Made by a program: the position numbers and the translations under genes | Part shown: in pieces, positions 27,810 through 36,919 of the stretch | Layout of the letters: each line of letters opens with the position of its first letter | Position numbering within the stretch: the first letter of the stretch is position 1 | Assembly: GCA_025041175.1 (NCBI GenBank) | Contig: JAKCFJ010000001.1 | Coordinates: 1,302,001-1,366,000, forward strand | DNA from: Halobacteriales archaeon YIM A00010 | Lineage (GTDB): Archaea; Halobacteriota; Halobacteria; Halobacteriales; Haloarculaceae | Reading direction: 5' to 3' | DNA: 64,000 bases | Notes under the pieces: model-generated | What the model saw: only the letters and a program-made list of their open reading frames with translations | Told to the model about the DNA's origin: nothing | Database searches by the model: none

Positions 27810-28772
27810 ATGACTACTGTTCCCTGTGTTCGTGTGCGGCCGTCGGAGGGCGAGGCGATCCGTCAGGCGCTCGCAGAGCAGGATCTCATCCACCCGGGCT
27901 ACGAGATCACCGTCGAGGAGGGGAGGCTGTACATCCCCGTGGTGGAGGCTCCGGACGGGTACGCCGTCGAGGAGCGTTCGGTGCCCGAGCGCGATCAACA
28001 GACGATGCCGGCCGATACGCTGGGGTTCGAGCCGTCCTACGGCCGCCTCGGTGACATCGCGATCCTCGACGAGGACGATCCCGAACGGGCAACGGAAATC
28101 GCCGACGCGCTGGTCGGTTCGGATCTCCCCGTTGCAAGCGTCGTCAACCGCGCGTCGAAGGTGAAAGGCGAGCTTCGGGTGCGCGAGTGGGACGTGCTCG
28201 CGGGCAAGACGACGACCGTCCACCGGGAGTACGGCACCGAGTTCGCGCTCGACGTTGCGGACGTGTACTTCTCGCCGCGGCTCGCCACCGAACGCCACCG
28301 CGTCGTCGAGCAGGTGCGGGACGACGAGCGGTTTATAGACATGTTCGCCGGCGTCGGTCCGTTCGTCGTTCCCGCCGCTGCGCGCGGGGCGAGCGCCGTG
28401 GGTGTGGATCTCAACCCGGCTGCGATCGAGTTCCTCGAGGAGAACGCCGAGCGCAACGGCGTCGCAGACCGCGTGACGGCCATCAACGCGGACGTGCGCG
28501 AGATCGAGTACACCGACTGGGCCGACCGGATCGTGATGAACCTCCCACACAGCGCCGAGGAGTTCCTCGACACCGCTGTCGGGCTGGCCGGCGACGAGTG
28601 TGTGCTCCACTACTACGACATCCAACACGAGGACGACCCGTTCGGTCCCGGCGAGCGCGCGATCCGGGAAGCCGCGTCGGAGTACGCCGTCGCTGTCGAA
28701 ACCAGACACACCGTTCGATCCTACGCCCCACACGAGCTGAACGTCTGCTTGGACGTTCGAATCACCCAGTGA
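27810..28772 (+). CDS. tRNA (guanine-N1)-methyltransferase, Trm5/TYW2 family
   Basis: This class I SAM-dependent methyltransferase of 320 aa modifies G37 of tRNA. The N-terminal domain (MTTVPCVRVRPSEGEAIRQAL) is followed by the D2/D3 core: EYGTEFALDVADVYFSPRLATERHRV, the SAM-binding FIDMFAGVGPFVVPAA, and the catalytic motif MNLPHSAEEFLD. Those are Trm5 hallmarks. Distinguishing Trm5a, Trm5b and a wyosine-pathway Tyw2 from the sequence alone is unsafe. The ATG at 27810 begins the conserved region, although the frame is open to 27690. A 9-bp MITE-like relic follows the stop directly. Confidence 0.88.
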   Translation: MTTVPCVRVRPSEGEAIRQALAEQDLIHPGYEITVEEGRLYIPVVEAPDGYAVEERSVPERDQQTMPADTLGFEPSYGRLGDIAILDEDDPERATEIADALVGSDLPVASVVNRASKVKGELRVREWDVLAGKTTTVHREYGTEFALDVADVYFSPRLATERHRVVEQVRDDERFIDMFAGVGPFVVPAAARGASAVGVDLNPAAIEFLEENAERNGVADRVTAINADVREIEYTDWADRIVMNLPHSAEEFLDTAVGLAGDECVLHYYDIQHEDDPFGPGERAIREAASEYAVAVETRHTVRSYAPHELNVCLDVRITQ

Positions 28773-28781
28773 CCGACAGTA
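28773..28781. mobile_element. Relic or solo end of a sub-family A/B element
   Basis: CCGACAGTA, the outermost bases of the A/B right end, lies between two TGA triplets (28770-28772, which is the stop codon of the methyltransferase gene, and 28782-28784). It could be what remains after deletion of a whole element. At 9 bp it could also be chance. Confidence 0.35.
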
Positions 28782-28787
28782 TGACGA

Positions 28788-30500
28788 TCAGATCAACAAC
28801 AGCGCGATCGTTCCCACGAGGACGAGCGTCACGAGCAACACGCTCGTCCCGATGCCTGCGCTCAGTCGAACGTCGTCTCTGCCAGCGAGGCGGCCCACAG
28901 CCCGCCCCGGGTTCTCGACAGCGTGGATCGATACGCGCGCGAGCACCACCACGCCCCGGTCGACCCTGGCGTACAGCTCCGTTACGCCGACGACCACCCC
29001 GCGCGTGCCGTACAGCGTCAGAGGGTTGTACAGCCGATCGATGTCGGGCACGCGACCGACCCGTTTGAGCGGGGCTTTCAGGAAAACGAAGCCGACGGCG
29101 GCGATGGCGCCGAGCACCAGCGTCTCACCGACGTGGCCAGGGGTGTACGTCGTGTACTCGAAGCCTTCGGTTGGGAGAATAGTGAACAGCGCCGATGGAG
29201 CGACGCCGTACAGCACACACAGCCCAGCAACGAGGATCATCGCAGCCGATTGCCCCTGGTTGGCGTCTCTCACTGGGCCGTCGTACTCGCCCTCGACGAA
29301 CGCGCTGTACCCCAGCTTGATGAACGAAAGGAACGTCCCGACGCCCCCCGCCAGCAGCAGATACCAGAGCACATCGAGGTGTTTCTTGTGGGCGGCACCG
29401 ACGACCATCCCCTTCGAAACGAAGCCGTTGAACCCCGGGAATCCAGAGATCGACAGCGCCGCGATGGCGAACGTGATGGCCGTGATGGGCATCTTCCGCC
29501 CGAGACCGCCGACCTTCTTGAGACTCTCTTCGTTCGTGCGGTAGATTATCACTCCGACGGTCATGAACAGCAGGCTCTTATACAGGATGTGGTTGAACAC
29601 GTGGCCGAACGCGCCACCGGTGGCGAGCGTGCCACCGATGCCGACGCCGGCGATCATGTAACCGACCTGCGACTGGATGTGGTAGGAGAGGAGCCGGCGC
29701 ATGTCGCTTTGGAGCAACGCCATTCCCGCGCCGAAGACGGCCATCAGCCCGCCCATGTAGGCGATCGCGAGCTGCCCGTCGGGGAACGCCCGGTACATTC
29801 CGTACACGCCCGTTTTCGTCGTGTACACACAGAGGAAGACGCTCGCCGCGATGTGGGGGCGGGGGTAGGTGTCCGGAAGCCACGCGTGCAGCCCGATGAA
29901 TCCGACGTTGACACCGATGCCGAGCGCCGCCAACACCGGTGCGACGCTTCCGGCGAGTCCGCCGTCGGCCGCGGTGAACAGGAACGAACCGACGGCCGCG
30001 TAGTGCCACACGACCGCTCCGAGCAGGAGCGTCCCGCCGATCCCGTGCAACAGCGCGTACCGGAATCCCGCGCGCACCGCGCGCCCGCCGTAGTGCCAGA
30101 CCAACAGCGTGCTGGTGACCGCCATGAGCTCCCAGAAGAAAATGAGCGTCAGCCAGTCACCGCCGAACACCGCGCCGAGGCTCGTTCCCACGTAGCCGAG
30201 CGCGAACGCGGTCTGGATCGGCGGGGCGTCGCTGGCCCACGAGTAGAGCACGGCGACCGCGCCGATGAACGCGAAGATGATCCCCATCAGCGTGGAGAAC
30301 GGGTCGATGTTGAGCAGCACGGCGTCGAATCCGAACAGCTTCACGGGAAGGTGCTGGCCGTCGGCCGCCAGCCAGATGTACGGCACGAGCGCCCCCGTCG
30401 TGAGAACGCCGAGCGCGTGGCCGACGCGCCGGCCGACGAAAGGAACCACAAGAGCGACCGCCAACACAGGAGCGAACGGCGGAACGATCGGGTCGACCAT
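28788..30500 (-). CDS. Mrp-type antiporter proton-channel subunit (MrpD/MrpA-like), third copy
   Basis: This is a 570-aa protein of the NuoL/M/N-MrpA/D family with about 14 TM helices. Signature regions are FFWELMAVTSTLLVWHYGG (the conserved helix-5 Glu), a Lys-bearing stretch TKTGVYGMYRA, and LLSYHIQSQVGYMIAGVGIGG. The C-terminal part carries a longer amphipathic and TM extension ending VLLVTLVLVGTIALLLI. It is the last gene of the operon, and its start overlaps the previous stop by 1 nt. With no full-length MrpA here, one of the three D-like subunits may provide the MrpA proton-channel role (inferred). Confidence 0.86.
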   Translation of the reverse strand: MVDPIVPPFAPVLAVALVVPFVGRRVGHALGVLTTGALVPYIWLAADGQHLPVKLFGFDAVLLNIDPFSTLMGIIFAFIGAVAVLYSWASDAPPIQTAFALGYVGTSLGAVFGGDWLTLIFFWELMAVTSTLLVWHYGGRAVRAGFRYALLHGIGGTLLLGAVVWHYAAVGSFLFTAADGGLAGSVAPVLAALGIGVNVGFIGLHAWLPDTYPRPHIAASVFLCVYTTKTGVYGMYRAFPDGQLAIAYMGGLMAVFGAGMALLQSDMRRLLSYHIQSQVGYMIAGVGIGGTLATGGAFGHVFNHILYKSLLFMTVGVIIYRTNEESLKKVGGLGRKMPITAITFAIAALSISGFPGFNGFVSKGMVVGAAHKKHLDVLWYLLLAGGVGTFLSFIKLGYSAFVEGEYDGPVRDANQGQSAAMILVAGLCVLYGVAPSALFTILPTEGFEYTTYTPGHVGETLVLGAIAAVGFVFLKAPLKRVGRVPDIDRLYNPLTLYGTRGVVVGVTELYARVDRGVVVLARVSIHAVENPGRAVGRLAGRDDVRLSAGIGTSVLLVTLVLVGTIALLLI

Positions 30501-32191
30501 CAGACGCTCACCCCCGTCACGCTGGAAACGATGAGCCTGACGATCCGCAAAAACACGGCACTGTCAGGGACGATACCGAGAACAACCGACCCGGCAGCTG
30601 CAAACAGGATCGGCCCGAGCATGAACCACGTCGACTCCCCGCCGCCCCACCCACGGTGTTCCCAGGCGAGGCTGTCGTCGGGACCGTGTTCGTGACGAAT
30701 GTGCGCCTGTGCTTCGTGGCGATCCTGTGGTCCCTGTCCCTCGTGATCCGGCGCGTAGCCGTGGTCGTCGTTCTCGGCCCCGTGGCCGCCGTCCGTGACC
30801 GCGTCAACAGCGTACCGACCGCCCAACGCGTTCTCCACGAGCGGCTTGGGATCACCGTTCTCGGGCGACTCGAAGAAGGCGGTGTACACCACCGGCCAGA
30901 AGTACGCGATGTTGAGGATCCCCGAAACGAGCAACGCGCCGGTGAACACGACGTGCCCCGCCGAGACGGTTCCGATGAGCAGGAAATACTTGCTGACGAA
31001 CCCGGCGACCAACGGGATGCCGGCCATCCCTAACGACGCGACCCCGAAGGCGGACATCGTCAACGGCATCCGCCTACCGATCCCGGCCATGTTGCTGATG
31101 TCGTCGGTGTGGGTCTCGACGTGGATGGCCCCGGCACAGAAAAACAGCGTGAGCTTCATGAACGCGTGGGCAGGGATGTGAAGAAGCCCTCCCACCAGTG
31201 ATACCGGGGTGAGAACGGCCAGCCCGAGCACGATGTACGACAGCTGACTCACTGTCGAGAACGCGAGCCGACGCTTGAGGTTGTCCTGTCGGAGCGCGAT
31301 GATGCTGGCTGCCACGAGCGTGAACGCTGCGACCGCCGCCAGCGGTAGCCCGACGCCAAGATCGCCGACCAGACCCGGACCGTACACGTCGAGAACGACG
31401 CGTGCAACTCCGAACACGCCGGATTTGACGACTGCAACCGCGTGCAACAGCCCGGAGACGGGCGTCGGCGCGACCATCGCGTCGGGGAGCCACGAGTGCA
31501 ACGGCATCAGCGCAGCCTTGACGCCAAAGCCAGCGGCCAGCAGGGCAAACGCCGCGCGCCCGAAGACCGGATCGGTGGTGGCGAGCGCCGCGATGCCCCC
31601 CGGCGTGAACGCCGTCGTTCCCGTCAGCCAGAATACGAGCACCGTGCCCGCGAGCACGGCGACACCCCCACCGAATGTGTACGCGAGATACTTCCGACCA
31701 GCGGCGCGCGCCTCGTCGGTTCCGTCGTGTGCGACCAGCGGGTACGTCGCAACCGTGAGCAGTTCGTAGAAGACGTACAGCACGATCAGGTTGGATGCAA
31801 AGGCGATGCCGATCGTCGAGGAGAGACTGGCTGCAAACGCCGCGAAATACCGGGTTTGTGCGTGTTCGTCTAGACCACGCATGTAGCCGATGCTGTAAAA
31901 GCTCGTCACCAACCACAGCAGGCTCGCCAACAGGGCGAACAGCACGCCCAATGCGTCCGCTCTCAGTGCGAACCGAACGCCCGGCACGAACGCTCCAAAG
32001 TCGGTGACGTACACCCGGCCGGCGAGCACGCCTGGAACCATGCTACCCACGAGCCCAAGCTTCGTCACGGCAGCGAGGATCGTCCACGACTCCCGCAGAT
32101 TCGGGCGTCTGTGGGAGGCGAGGATGAGGATGACAGCGATTGCTGATACGAGCACTGCAGCGATCGGTCTGAGGGATGTAACGTCTGTCAT
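30500..32191 (-). CDS. Mrp-type antiporter proton-channel subunit with His-rich loop, second copy
   Basis: This 563-aa NuoM/MrpD-like membrane protein has the signatures NLIVLYVFYELLTVATYPLVAHDG (helix-5 Glu), VVKSGVFGVARV (Lys) and STVSQLSYIVLGLAV. Near the C-terminus, between the last two TM segments, lies a hydrophilic stretch rich in His, Asp and Glu (HGAENDDHGYAPDHEG ... HRHEAQ-type repeats), not expected of the family core. Its ATG overlaps the upstream stop (ATGA). Function in the complex is proton or cation translocation; the role of the His-rich loop is unknown. Confidence 0.87.
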   Translation of the reverse strand: MTDVTSLRPIAAVLVSAIAVILILASHRRPNLRESWTILAAVTKLGLVGSMVPGVLAGRVYVTDFGAFVPGVRFALRADALGVLFALLASLLWLVTSFYSIGYMRGLDEHAQTRYFAAFAASLSSTIGIAFASNLIVLYVFYELLTVATYPLVAHDGTDEARAAGRKYLAYTFGGGVAVLAGTVLVFWLTGTTAFTPGGIAALATTDPVFGRAAFALLAAGFGVKAALMPLHSWLPDAMVAPTPVSGLLHAVAVVKSGVFGVARVVLDVYGPGLVGDLGVGLPLAAVAAFTLVAASIIALRQDNLKRRLAFSTVSQLSYIVLGLAVLTPVSLVGGLLHIPAHAFMKLTLFFCAGAIHVETHTDDISNMAGIGRRMPLTMSAFGVASLGMAGIPLVAGFVSKYFLLIGTVSAGHVVFTGALLVSGILNIAYFWPVVYTAFFESPENGDPKPLVENALGGRYAVDAVTDGGHGAENDDHGYAPDHEGQGPQDRHEAQAHIRHEHGPDDSLAWEHRGWGGGESTWFMLGPILFAAAGSVVLGIVPDSAVFLRIVRLIVSSVTGVSV

Positions 32192-33696
32192 GTGAGAAGG
32201 TGTTCGATAGTCGGTTCGAGTAGCTGTCCGTATTCGAAGGCGGCCGCGCCGAGGACGACAGCCAATACGGCTGCCGCCACGACCGTCGCCCACATTCCCA
32301 TCGAGGGTGGGGTACCAGTGCCGTCCGTGGCGACATCGATCGCCACCTTCGATTCGGCCGTCTCGACGCTCGAGGAGGTGGCGACCGGTTCTCGGAAGTA
32401 CATGCGCTCAATGAGCCGCGCGAAGTAGGCCAGCGTCAACAGCGTGCTCGAGAGGATGACGACCGCGAGCGGCCACGCTTGGGCTTCGACCGCACCCAGG
32501 GCGATGTACCATTTGCCGACGAACCCGATCGTTGGGGGAACGCCGACCATCGCGAGCGCGAGGACGCAAAAGGATCCCGCACCGACCGGCAGGTACTCGC
32601 CCAATCCCTCGAACTCGTCGACGGTCCGGGCACCGGTGGTGCTCGCGACCAGCCCCGCCGTCAGGAACAAGCCGCCTTTCATGATGGCGTGGCCCACGAG
32701 GTGGATCGCCGCGCCCGTCAGGGCTGTGCCGTTGGCCACCGCGACGGCACCGATGATCAACCCGAACTGGGACACCGACGAGTACGCGAGCAGCCGTTTG
32801 ATTTCGCTCTGAGAGACCGCGAGCAGGCTGCCGACCACGATACTGACCGCCGCTCCGGCCATGAGGACGTTCCGAGCGAACGGGTTGGCCGCGAGAAAGT
32901 CTACGGTGAAAACGGAGAAGACGATCCGGATCAGCGCGTACGCCGAGACGGTCGAGACGAGCGCCGAGATGAGACCGCTCACCGTGTCCGGTGCACCAGC
33001 GTACGCAGCCGGTTGCCACGTGTGGAGCGGGAACACGGCGATCTTGACGAACAGCCCCACGACGAGCAACCCGAACGCCACCCGCACCAGGGGAGACGTG
33101 TACCCCACCGCGGCGAGTTGTGCGGAGAGATCGTTCATGTTGAGCGTTCCCGTGGCGACGTACGCGTAGCCGATGCCCAACAGGAACAGCGACGCGCCGA
33201 AGGTGCCGACGAGAAGGTACTTCAGCGCGGCGAGCGCCGACCGACCACCCTTGCCGCTGGCGACCAGCGCGTACGCCGCAAGCCCCGTGATCTCGAGGAA
33301 GACGTACATGTTGAACACGTCGCCGGTGACGCTCATGCCCGTAAGTCCGGCGACGAGCAGGAGATACGTCGCGTAGAACGGGTTCGAGCGCGGTCCCGCC
33401 GTCCGAGCGTAGCCGAGTACACCGAGAGAGACGACAGCCACGAGAACGACCATCGTCGCCGAAAGCCCGTCGACGACGAGTTCGATGCCGTAGGGAGCGG
33501 TGAACCCCCCGACGACGTACCGGACCGGCTCGTCGCCGAACCCGCGGCTCCCGAGCACGAGAGCCATTCCGACCTGCACGACCGACGCGAGAGCAGCGAT
33601 CGGCCAGCCGGTCCGCGAGCGAGCGAGTCCGGCGAGCAACACGACGATGGACGCGAAGATTGGAAACACGACCAGTAGCGCCGGGAGGTCACTCAT
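32188..33696 (-). CDS. mnhD: Mrp-type antiporter subunit D
   Basis: This 502-aa proton-channel subunit resembles MrpD/NuoN. Signature stretches are NMYVFLEITGLAAYALVASGKG (the key Glu on TM5) and the quinone-oxidoreductase-type core LIRIVFSVF...SQSEIKRLLAYSSVSQFGLIIGAVAV. About 14 TM helices. It overlaps mnhC by 8 bp and the next D-like gene by ATGA, so the subunits are translated together. Among the three D-like subunits it follows C directly, as in bacterial Mrp operons, so it is the likely orthologue of MrpD. Confidence 0.9.
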   Translation of the reverse strand: MSDLPALLVVFPIFASIVVLLAGLARSRTGWPIAALASVVQVGMALVLGSRGFGDEPVRYVVGGFTAPYGIELVVDGLSATMVVLVAVVSLGVLGYARTAGPRSNPFYATYLLLVAGLTGMSVTGDVFNMYVFLEITGLAAYALVASGKGGRSALAALKYLLVGTFGASLFLLGIGYAYVATGTLNMNDLSAQLAAVGYTSPLVRVAFGLLVVGLFVKIAVFPLHTWQPAAYAGAPDTVSGLISALVSTVSAYALIRIVFSVFTVDFLAANPFARNVLMAGAAVSIVVGSLLAVSQSEIKRLLAYSSVSQFGLIIGAVAVANGTALTGAAIHLVGHAIMKGGLFLTAGLVASTTGARTVDEFEGLGEYLPVGAGSFCVLALAMVGVPPTIGFVGKWYIALGAVEAQAWPLAVVILSSTLLTLAYFARLIERMYFREPVATSSSVETAESKVAIDVATDGTGTPPSMGMWATVVAAAVLAVVLGAAAFEYGQLLEPTIEHLLT

Positions 33697-34045
33697 CGTC
33701 GCTCACCTCCCGGATGATCTCGGTGTCGAGGGTGCTGTACTCCCCGTAAATGCGGACGATGAGTCCGAGAGCGACGGCGGTGAGACTCACCCCGACGACG
33801 ATCGCAGTGAGGATCAGCACGTGGGGAAGCGGACTCACGTACGGTCCCGGGGCGGTCAACAACGGGGGACTCGCCCCCGACACGTACGCTATCACGATGA
33901 AAAAGAGGAAGATGCCTGATTGGAAGACGTTCATCCCGATGACTTTCTTTACGAGATTCCCTTTATCGATCATCATGTATGTCCCAATCCCTATCAGCAC
34001 GAACGCCACGAGGTAGTAGAGCCGCACACTCAATGCGTCGATCAT
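33689..34045 (-). CDS. mnhC: Mrp-type antiporter subunit C
   Basis: This 118-aa NuoK-like subunit has three TM helices: LVAFVLIGIGTYMMIDKGNLVKKVIGMNVFQSGIFLFFIVIAYVSGA, then PHVLILTAIVVGVSLTAVALGLIVRIYGEY. The order HVLILTAIVVGVS is the MrpC/NuoK family signature. ATGA overlap with mnhB upstream and 8-bp overlap with mnhD downstream. Confidence 0.93.
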   Translation of the reverse strand: MIDALSVRLYYLVAFVLIGIGTYMMIDKGNLVKKVIGMNVFQSGIFLFFIVIAYVSGASPPLLTAPGPYVSPLPHVLILTAIVVGVSLTAVALGLIVRIYGEYSTLDTEIIREVSDDE

Positions 34046-34512
34046 GCAGTCTCACCCCCGCTGTTTCGCATTCCGGCCGCGATGACGAAAAAGAGGCCCG
34101 TCACGATGCCCGAGACGATGAGACCGATCGCAAGTTCGACGAGTTCGATCCCGTATTTGGAGGCGTGGTGAACGCCGTAGGCGTGGTACTCCAGGAACGC
34201 TCCACCGAGCAGTACGGGGCCAATACCGATCAGGAGGAACGCGAGAACGCCCGCACCGACCAGCACGACCGGCAGTTTCGGACCGACCCACTCGCGCGTG
34301 GTCTGGATGCCAAACGCCATGCCGAGCATGAGAACGACGGTGCCAACGATGACCCCTCCCTGAAAGCCGCCACCGGACGAATCCGCCCCGTGGAACATCA
34401 CGAACAGCCCGAAGGTGAACACGAACGGCGCGACGACGCGGACGGTCGCCATGATGATCGGACTCTCGACGTACCGCGTGGGAGACTCCGACTCTGCCGT
34501 GTCGTCGCTCAT
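34042..34512 (-). CDS. mnhB: Mrp-type antiporter subunit B
   Basis: This 156-aa MrpB domain protein shows four TM helices and the conserved FGLFVMFHGADSSGGGFQGGVIVGTVVLMLGMAFG (the HG-x-x-SPGGGFQGG signature in haloarchaeal form). The N-terminal 15 residues are acidic and cytoplasmic. ATGA overlaps with both neighbours. Confidence 0.93.
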   Translation of the reverse strand: MSDDTAESESPTRYVESPIIMATVRVVAPFVFTFGLFVMFHGADSSGGGFQGGVIVGTVVLMLGMAFGIQTTREWVGPKLPVVLVGAGVLAFLLIGIGPVLLGGAFLEYHAYGVHHASKYGIELVELAIGLIVSGIVTGLFFVIAAGMRNSGGETA

Positions 34513-35045
34513 TCGAACACCTCCTTGTGGAGGACGAGGAGAATGCCGATGCCCGCCGAGTAGACCACGACCGCTTCACCGAGCGTGTCGAACCCACGGT
34601 AGGCCGCGAGAACGGCCGTGACGGCGTTGTGAACCTCCGTTTCCGTATACGCGTTCTCCAGATAGTACCGAGTCACGTCGTCAGTGACGACCGCCGAATC
34701 GCCAGCACCCACCGGTGGGAGCGCGAACAGGGTCGTCGACAGTACCGCAACGAAGGCGATCGTGACGCCGAGCGCCCGGACGTTGACGCGTTCGATCGTC
34801 TTTTCGCCGGCTGGACGGACGGTTTTGGCGATGGTCAACAGGAACAACACCGTCATGACGCCAGCACCGACTGCGGCCTCCGTGAGACCCACGTCGGGTG
34901 CCCGAAGGAACACCCAGATGATCGAAATACCGAGACTGTAGGCGCTAAACGCGATGATAGACCCGAGCACGTCACGGAGCAGCGCCGTAGCGAGCGCCGA
35001 TACCACGACGAACGCCAACAGCCCGATCTCGAGCGCGCTACTCAT
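34509..35045 (-). CDS. DUF4040 / MrpA C-terminal-like antiporter subunit
   Basis: This 178-aa membrane protein matches the C-terminal part of bacterial MrpA: LLAFVVVSALATALLRDVLGSIIAFSAYSLGISIIWVFLRAPDVGLTEAAVGAGVMTVLFLLTI (DUF4040), followed by an MrpB-like stretch with a Lys/Arg-rich turn and a final TM helix. So MrpA is split here: its channel part must come from one of the D-like subunits. The ATG at 35045 overlaps the mnhG stop; the upstream extension of the frame is inside mnhG. Confidence 0.87.
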   Translation of the reverse strand: MSSALEIGLLAFVVVSALATALLRDVLGSIIAFSAYSLGISIIWVFLRAPDVGLTEAAVGAGVMTVLFLLTIAKTVRPAGEKTIERVNVRALGVTIAFVAVLSTTLFALPPVGAGDSAVVTDDVTRYYLENAYTETEVHNAVTAVLAAYRGFDTLGEAVVVYSAGIGILLVLHKEVFE

Positions 35046-35359
35046 GATTCTTCGTCCTCCGTCGTCCACGGCTCGATGCCTTGATCGGCCGCTGCCCGCA
35101 CGATAGCGTGGGCAGCGGTTGGATTCGTGATGAACATGAACACCAACAGAAGCACGGTCTTCAGCGTCGAGAGGTCGTTGCCGAAGGTGAGCGCCACCGC
35201 AGCGAGCGCCAGCACCGCACCGAACGTCTCGCTCTTCGAGACGCTGTGCGTTCGCGTGTAGATGTCGGGAAGACGAATAAGCCCGATCGCGGCGACGACA
35301 GCGAAGAAGACGCCGCCGGCGGACAACACGAGGATCGCAATCTCCCGTGGACTCATCAC
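35042..35359 (-). CDS. mnhG: Mrp-type antiporter subunit G
   Basis: This 105-aa protein has three TM helices and the MrpG signature GGVFFAVVAAIGLIRLPDIYTRTHSVSKSETFGAVLAL. The C-terminus is acidic (QGIEPWTTEDEES). It overlaps mnhF and the DUF4040 gene by ATGA. Confidence 0.94.
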   Translation of the reverse strand: MMSPREIAILVLSAGGVFFAVVAAIGLIRLPDIYTRTHSVSKSETFGAVLALAAVALTFGNDLSTLKTVLLLVFMFITNPTAAHAIVRAAADQGIEPWTTEDEES

Positions 35360-35631
35360 AACACCTCACCCCGGTCGACGGTGAACTTGGATATGGTAAT
35401 ACTCAACAAGAAATTCAGAAGGGCATACACGAGTGCGATGTCGAGCGCGCCGGGTTCACCGATGGCCGCTGCCAACAGGGCAATGACGATGACGACGTTC
35501 GAGCCGATGACGTTGATAGCGATGACGCGGTCGGGCATCGTGGGACCACGGAGGATCCGGTAGACGGCGATCAGCGAGGCACCAACGAACGCGGCGCCGG
35601 CTGCAAGGAGGATATCGGTGACGAGCGTCAT
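35356..35631 (-). CDS. mnhF: Mrp-type antiporter subunit F
   Basis: This 91-aa protein has three TM helices; the RILRGPTMPDRVIAINVIGSNVVIVIALLA region is the MrpF signature, and ALVYALLNFLLSITISKF closes the protein. ATGA overlaps with mnhE and mnhG. Confidence 0.94.
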   Translation of the reverse strand: MTLVTDILLAAGAAFVGASLIAVYRILRGPTMPDRVIAINVIGSNVVIVIALLAAAIGEPGALDIALVYALLNFLLSITISKFTVDRGEVL

Positions 35632-36677
35632 GCGTTCTCATCCCCGTCGTTCGTGCGTTCTCGTGGACTCGGAATCTCCATGGCTGCCCGGCCGTAGAAA
35701 ACGAACCGAACCGCCCGTTCGAGCCCTCCGGCTAACAGGTCCTCGTGCGTGTCACGAGTGAGCGCGTGGACGGTGAAGCGTCGTTGGGAGACATCGACGG
35801 TCAGGGTCCCTGGGATGAGCGTGATGCTGTTGGCGAACGTCGTCACTGATATTGCCGACCACACGGCGGCGTCGAACTCGACGACCTTGGGATCGATCGG
35901 TAGCTCCGGATGGAGGACGACGTAGGCGATGTGAAGGTTCCCTTTTGCGATCTCCCACAACAGATACAGCACGTACAGCGCGAACCGCCCGAGCTGTTTG
36001 ACCGTCCGGACGGGACGAACTGGAGAGGTAAGCGATACTCTCCACAACGCGACTGCGACGACGCTGGCGCTGATCGCGCCCGTAACGAGTTCGTACGTCG
36101 CCGCCGATCCAGCCAACAACAAATAAAAAACGTAGGAAACGCCGAACAGCGTTAGAAACTGGGCGACAGTGGCACGCCGCACCAGCGGTGGGCTCTGTCG
36201 TTCCCTCTTGACTGCCGCCTCTTCGACCTCGAGACCGGCCTGTTGTACTTCGGCCTCCAGCGGTGGCAGCAGTGGCGTCGTTCCGAGCGGAGAAAATCCG
36301 GGATCGAACACCGCGACACCGAGGTCGTGGTTGCGGGCGTACCGCACGAGAACGTCGGCGTAGTCCCCCGGGCTGAACAGATACTCGCGGGTGCCGACCA
36401 CCGCGGTTTCGATGGTCATCTCGTCGGCGTTTTCCCCGATGTCCTCCTCGGCCCACACGGTTACTCGGTCGAGGAGTGTGCGAGCGGTTTCTGTTTCCTC
36501 CATCTCCGAATCGAACGTGGGGCGCTCGGAGACCGGGTACACGAAGTGGATCGCGGCTGGGCCACCGGTTTCGCTGGTCCGTTCGAGGGCCTGGCGGATC
36601 GCGTACGCGACGGTGTTCCGTAGCGTCACCGATTCTGAAACCGGAACGAGCAGACGCAGACCGGTCAACGCGACCAC
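35628..36677 (-). CDS. mnhE: Mrp-type antiporter subunit E with N-terminal Usp-like domain
   Basis: This 349-aa protein has two parts. Residues 1-~165 look like a universal-stress-protein-type Rossmann domain (LRLLVPVSESVTLRNTVAYAIRQAL ... TVWAEEDIGENADEMTIETAVVG). Residues ~180-349 form the MrpE domain: TM helices, WEIAKGNLHIAYVVLHPELPIDPKVVEF, and SVTTFANSITLIPGTLTVDV, the MrpE signature. Bacterial MrpE lacks the Usp-like domain, which may sense nucleotides (inferred). GTG start at 36677 with TTAGTA about 24 nt upstream. First gene of the operon. Confidence 0.9.
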   Translation of the reverse strand: MVALTGLRLLVPVSESVTLRNTVAYAIRQALERTSETGGPAAIHFVYPVSERPTFDSEMEETETARTLLDRVTVWAEEDIGENADEMTIETAVVGTREYLFSPGDYADVLVRYARNHDLGVAVFDPGFSPLGTTPLLPPLEAEVQQAGLEVEEAAVKRERQSPPLVRRATVAQFLTLFGVSYVFYLLLAGSAATYELVTGAISASVVAVALWRVSLTSPVRPVRTVKQLGRFALYVLYLLWEIAKGNLHIAYVVLHPELPIDPKVVEFDAAVWSAISVTTFANSITLIPGTLTVDVSQRRFTVHALTRDTHEDLLAGGLERAVRFVFYGRAAMEIPSPRERTNDGDENA

Positions 36678-36919
36678 CTCCCAAACGGACAGGACAACGT
36701 ACTAACCAGAGCAGATGACATCAATGCTTCGCGTAATCATTAGACCACGCGGGTTAAAGGATTTCTTTCTCAGCCTGTTTGGATCACGACTGATTCCGCC
36801 GATAGAGGACCGTTACCAGCCAATATAGCCGGTTACCACCATTGGTGATGTGGGACCGTCGCCGAGGTGGGGTGTGTTCCACTGGCAGCCAACGGAGTGT
36901 GGCACAGCCGAACGGACGC

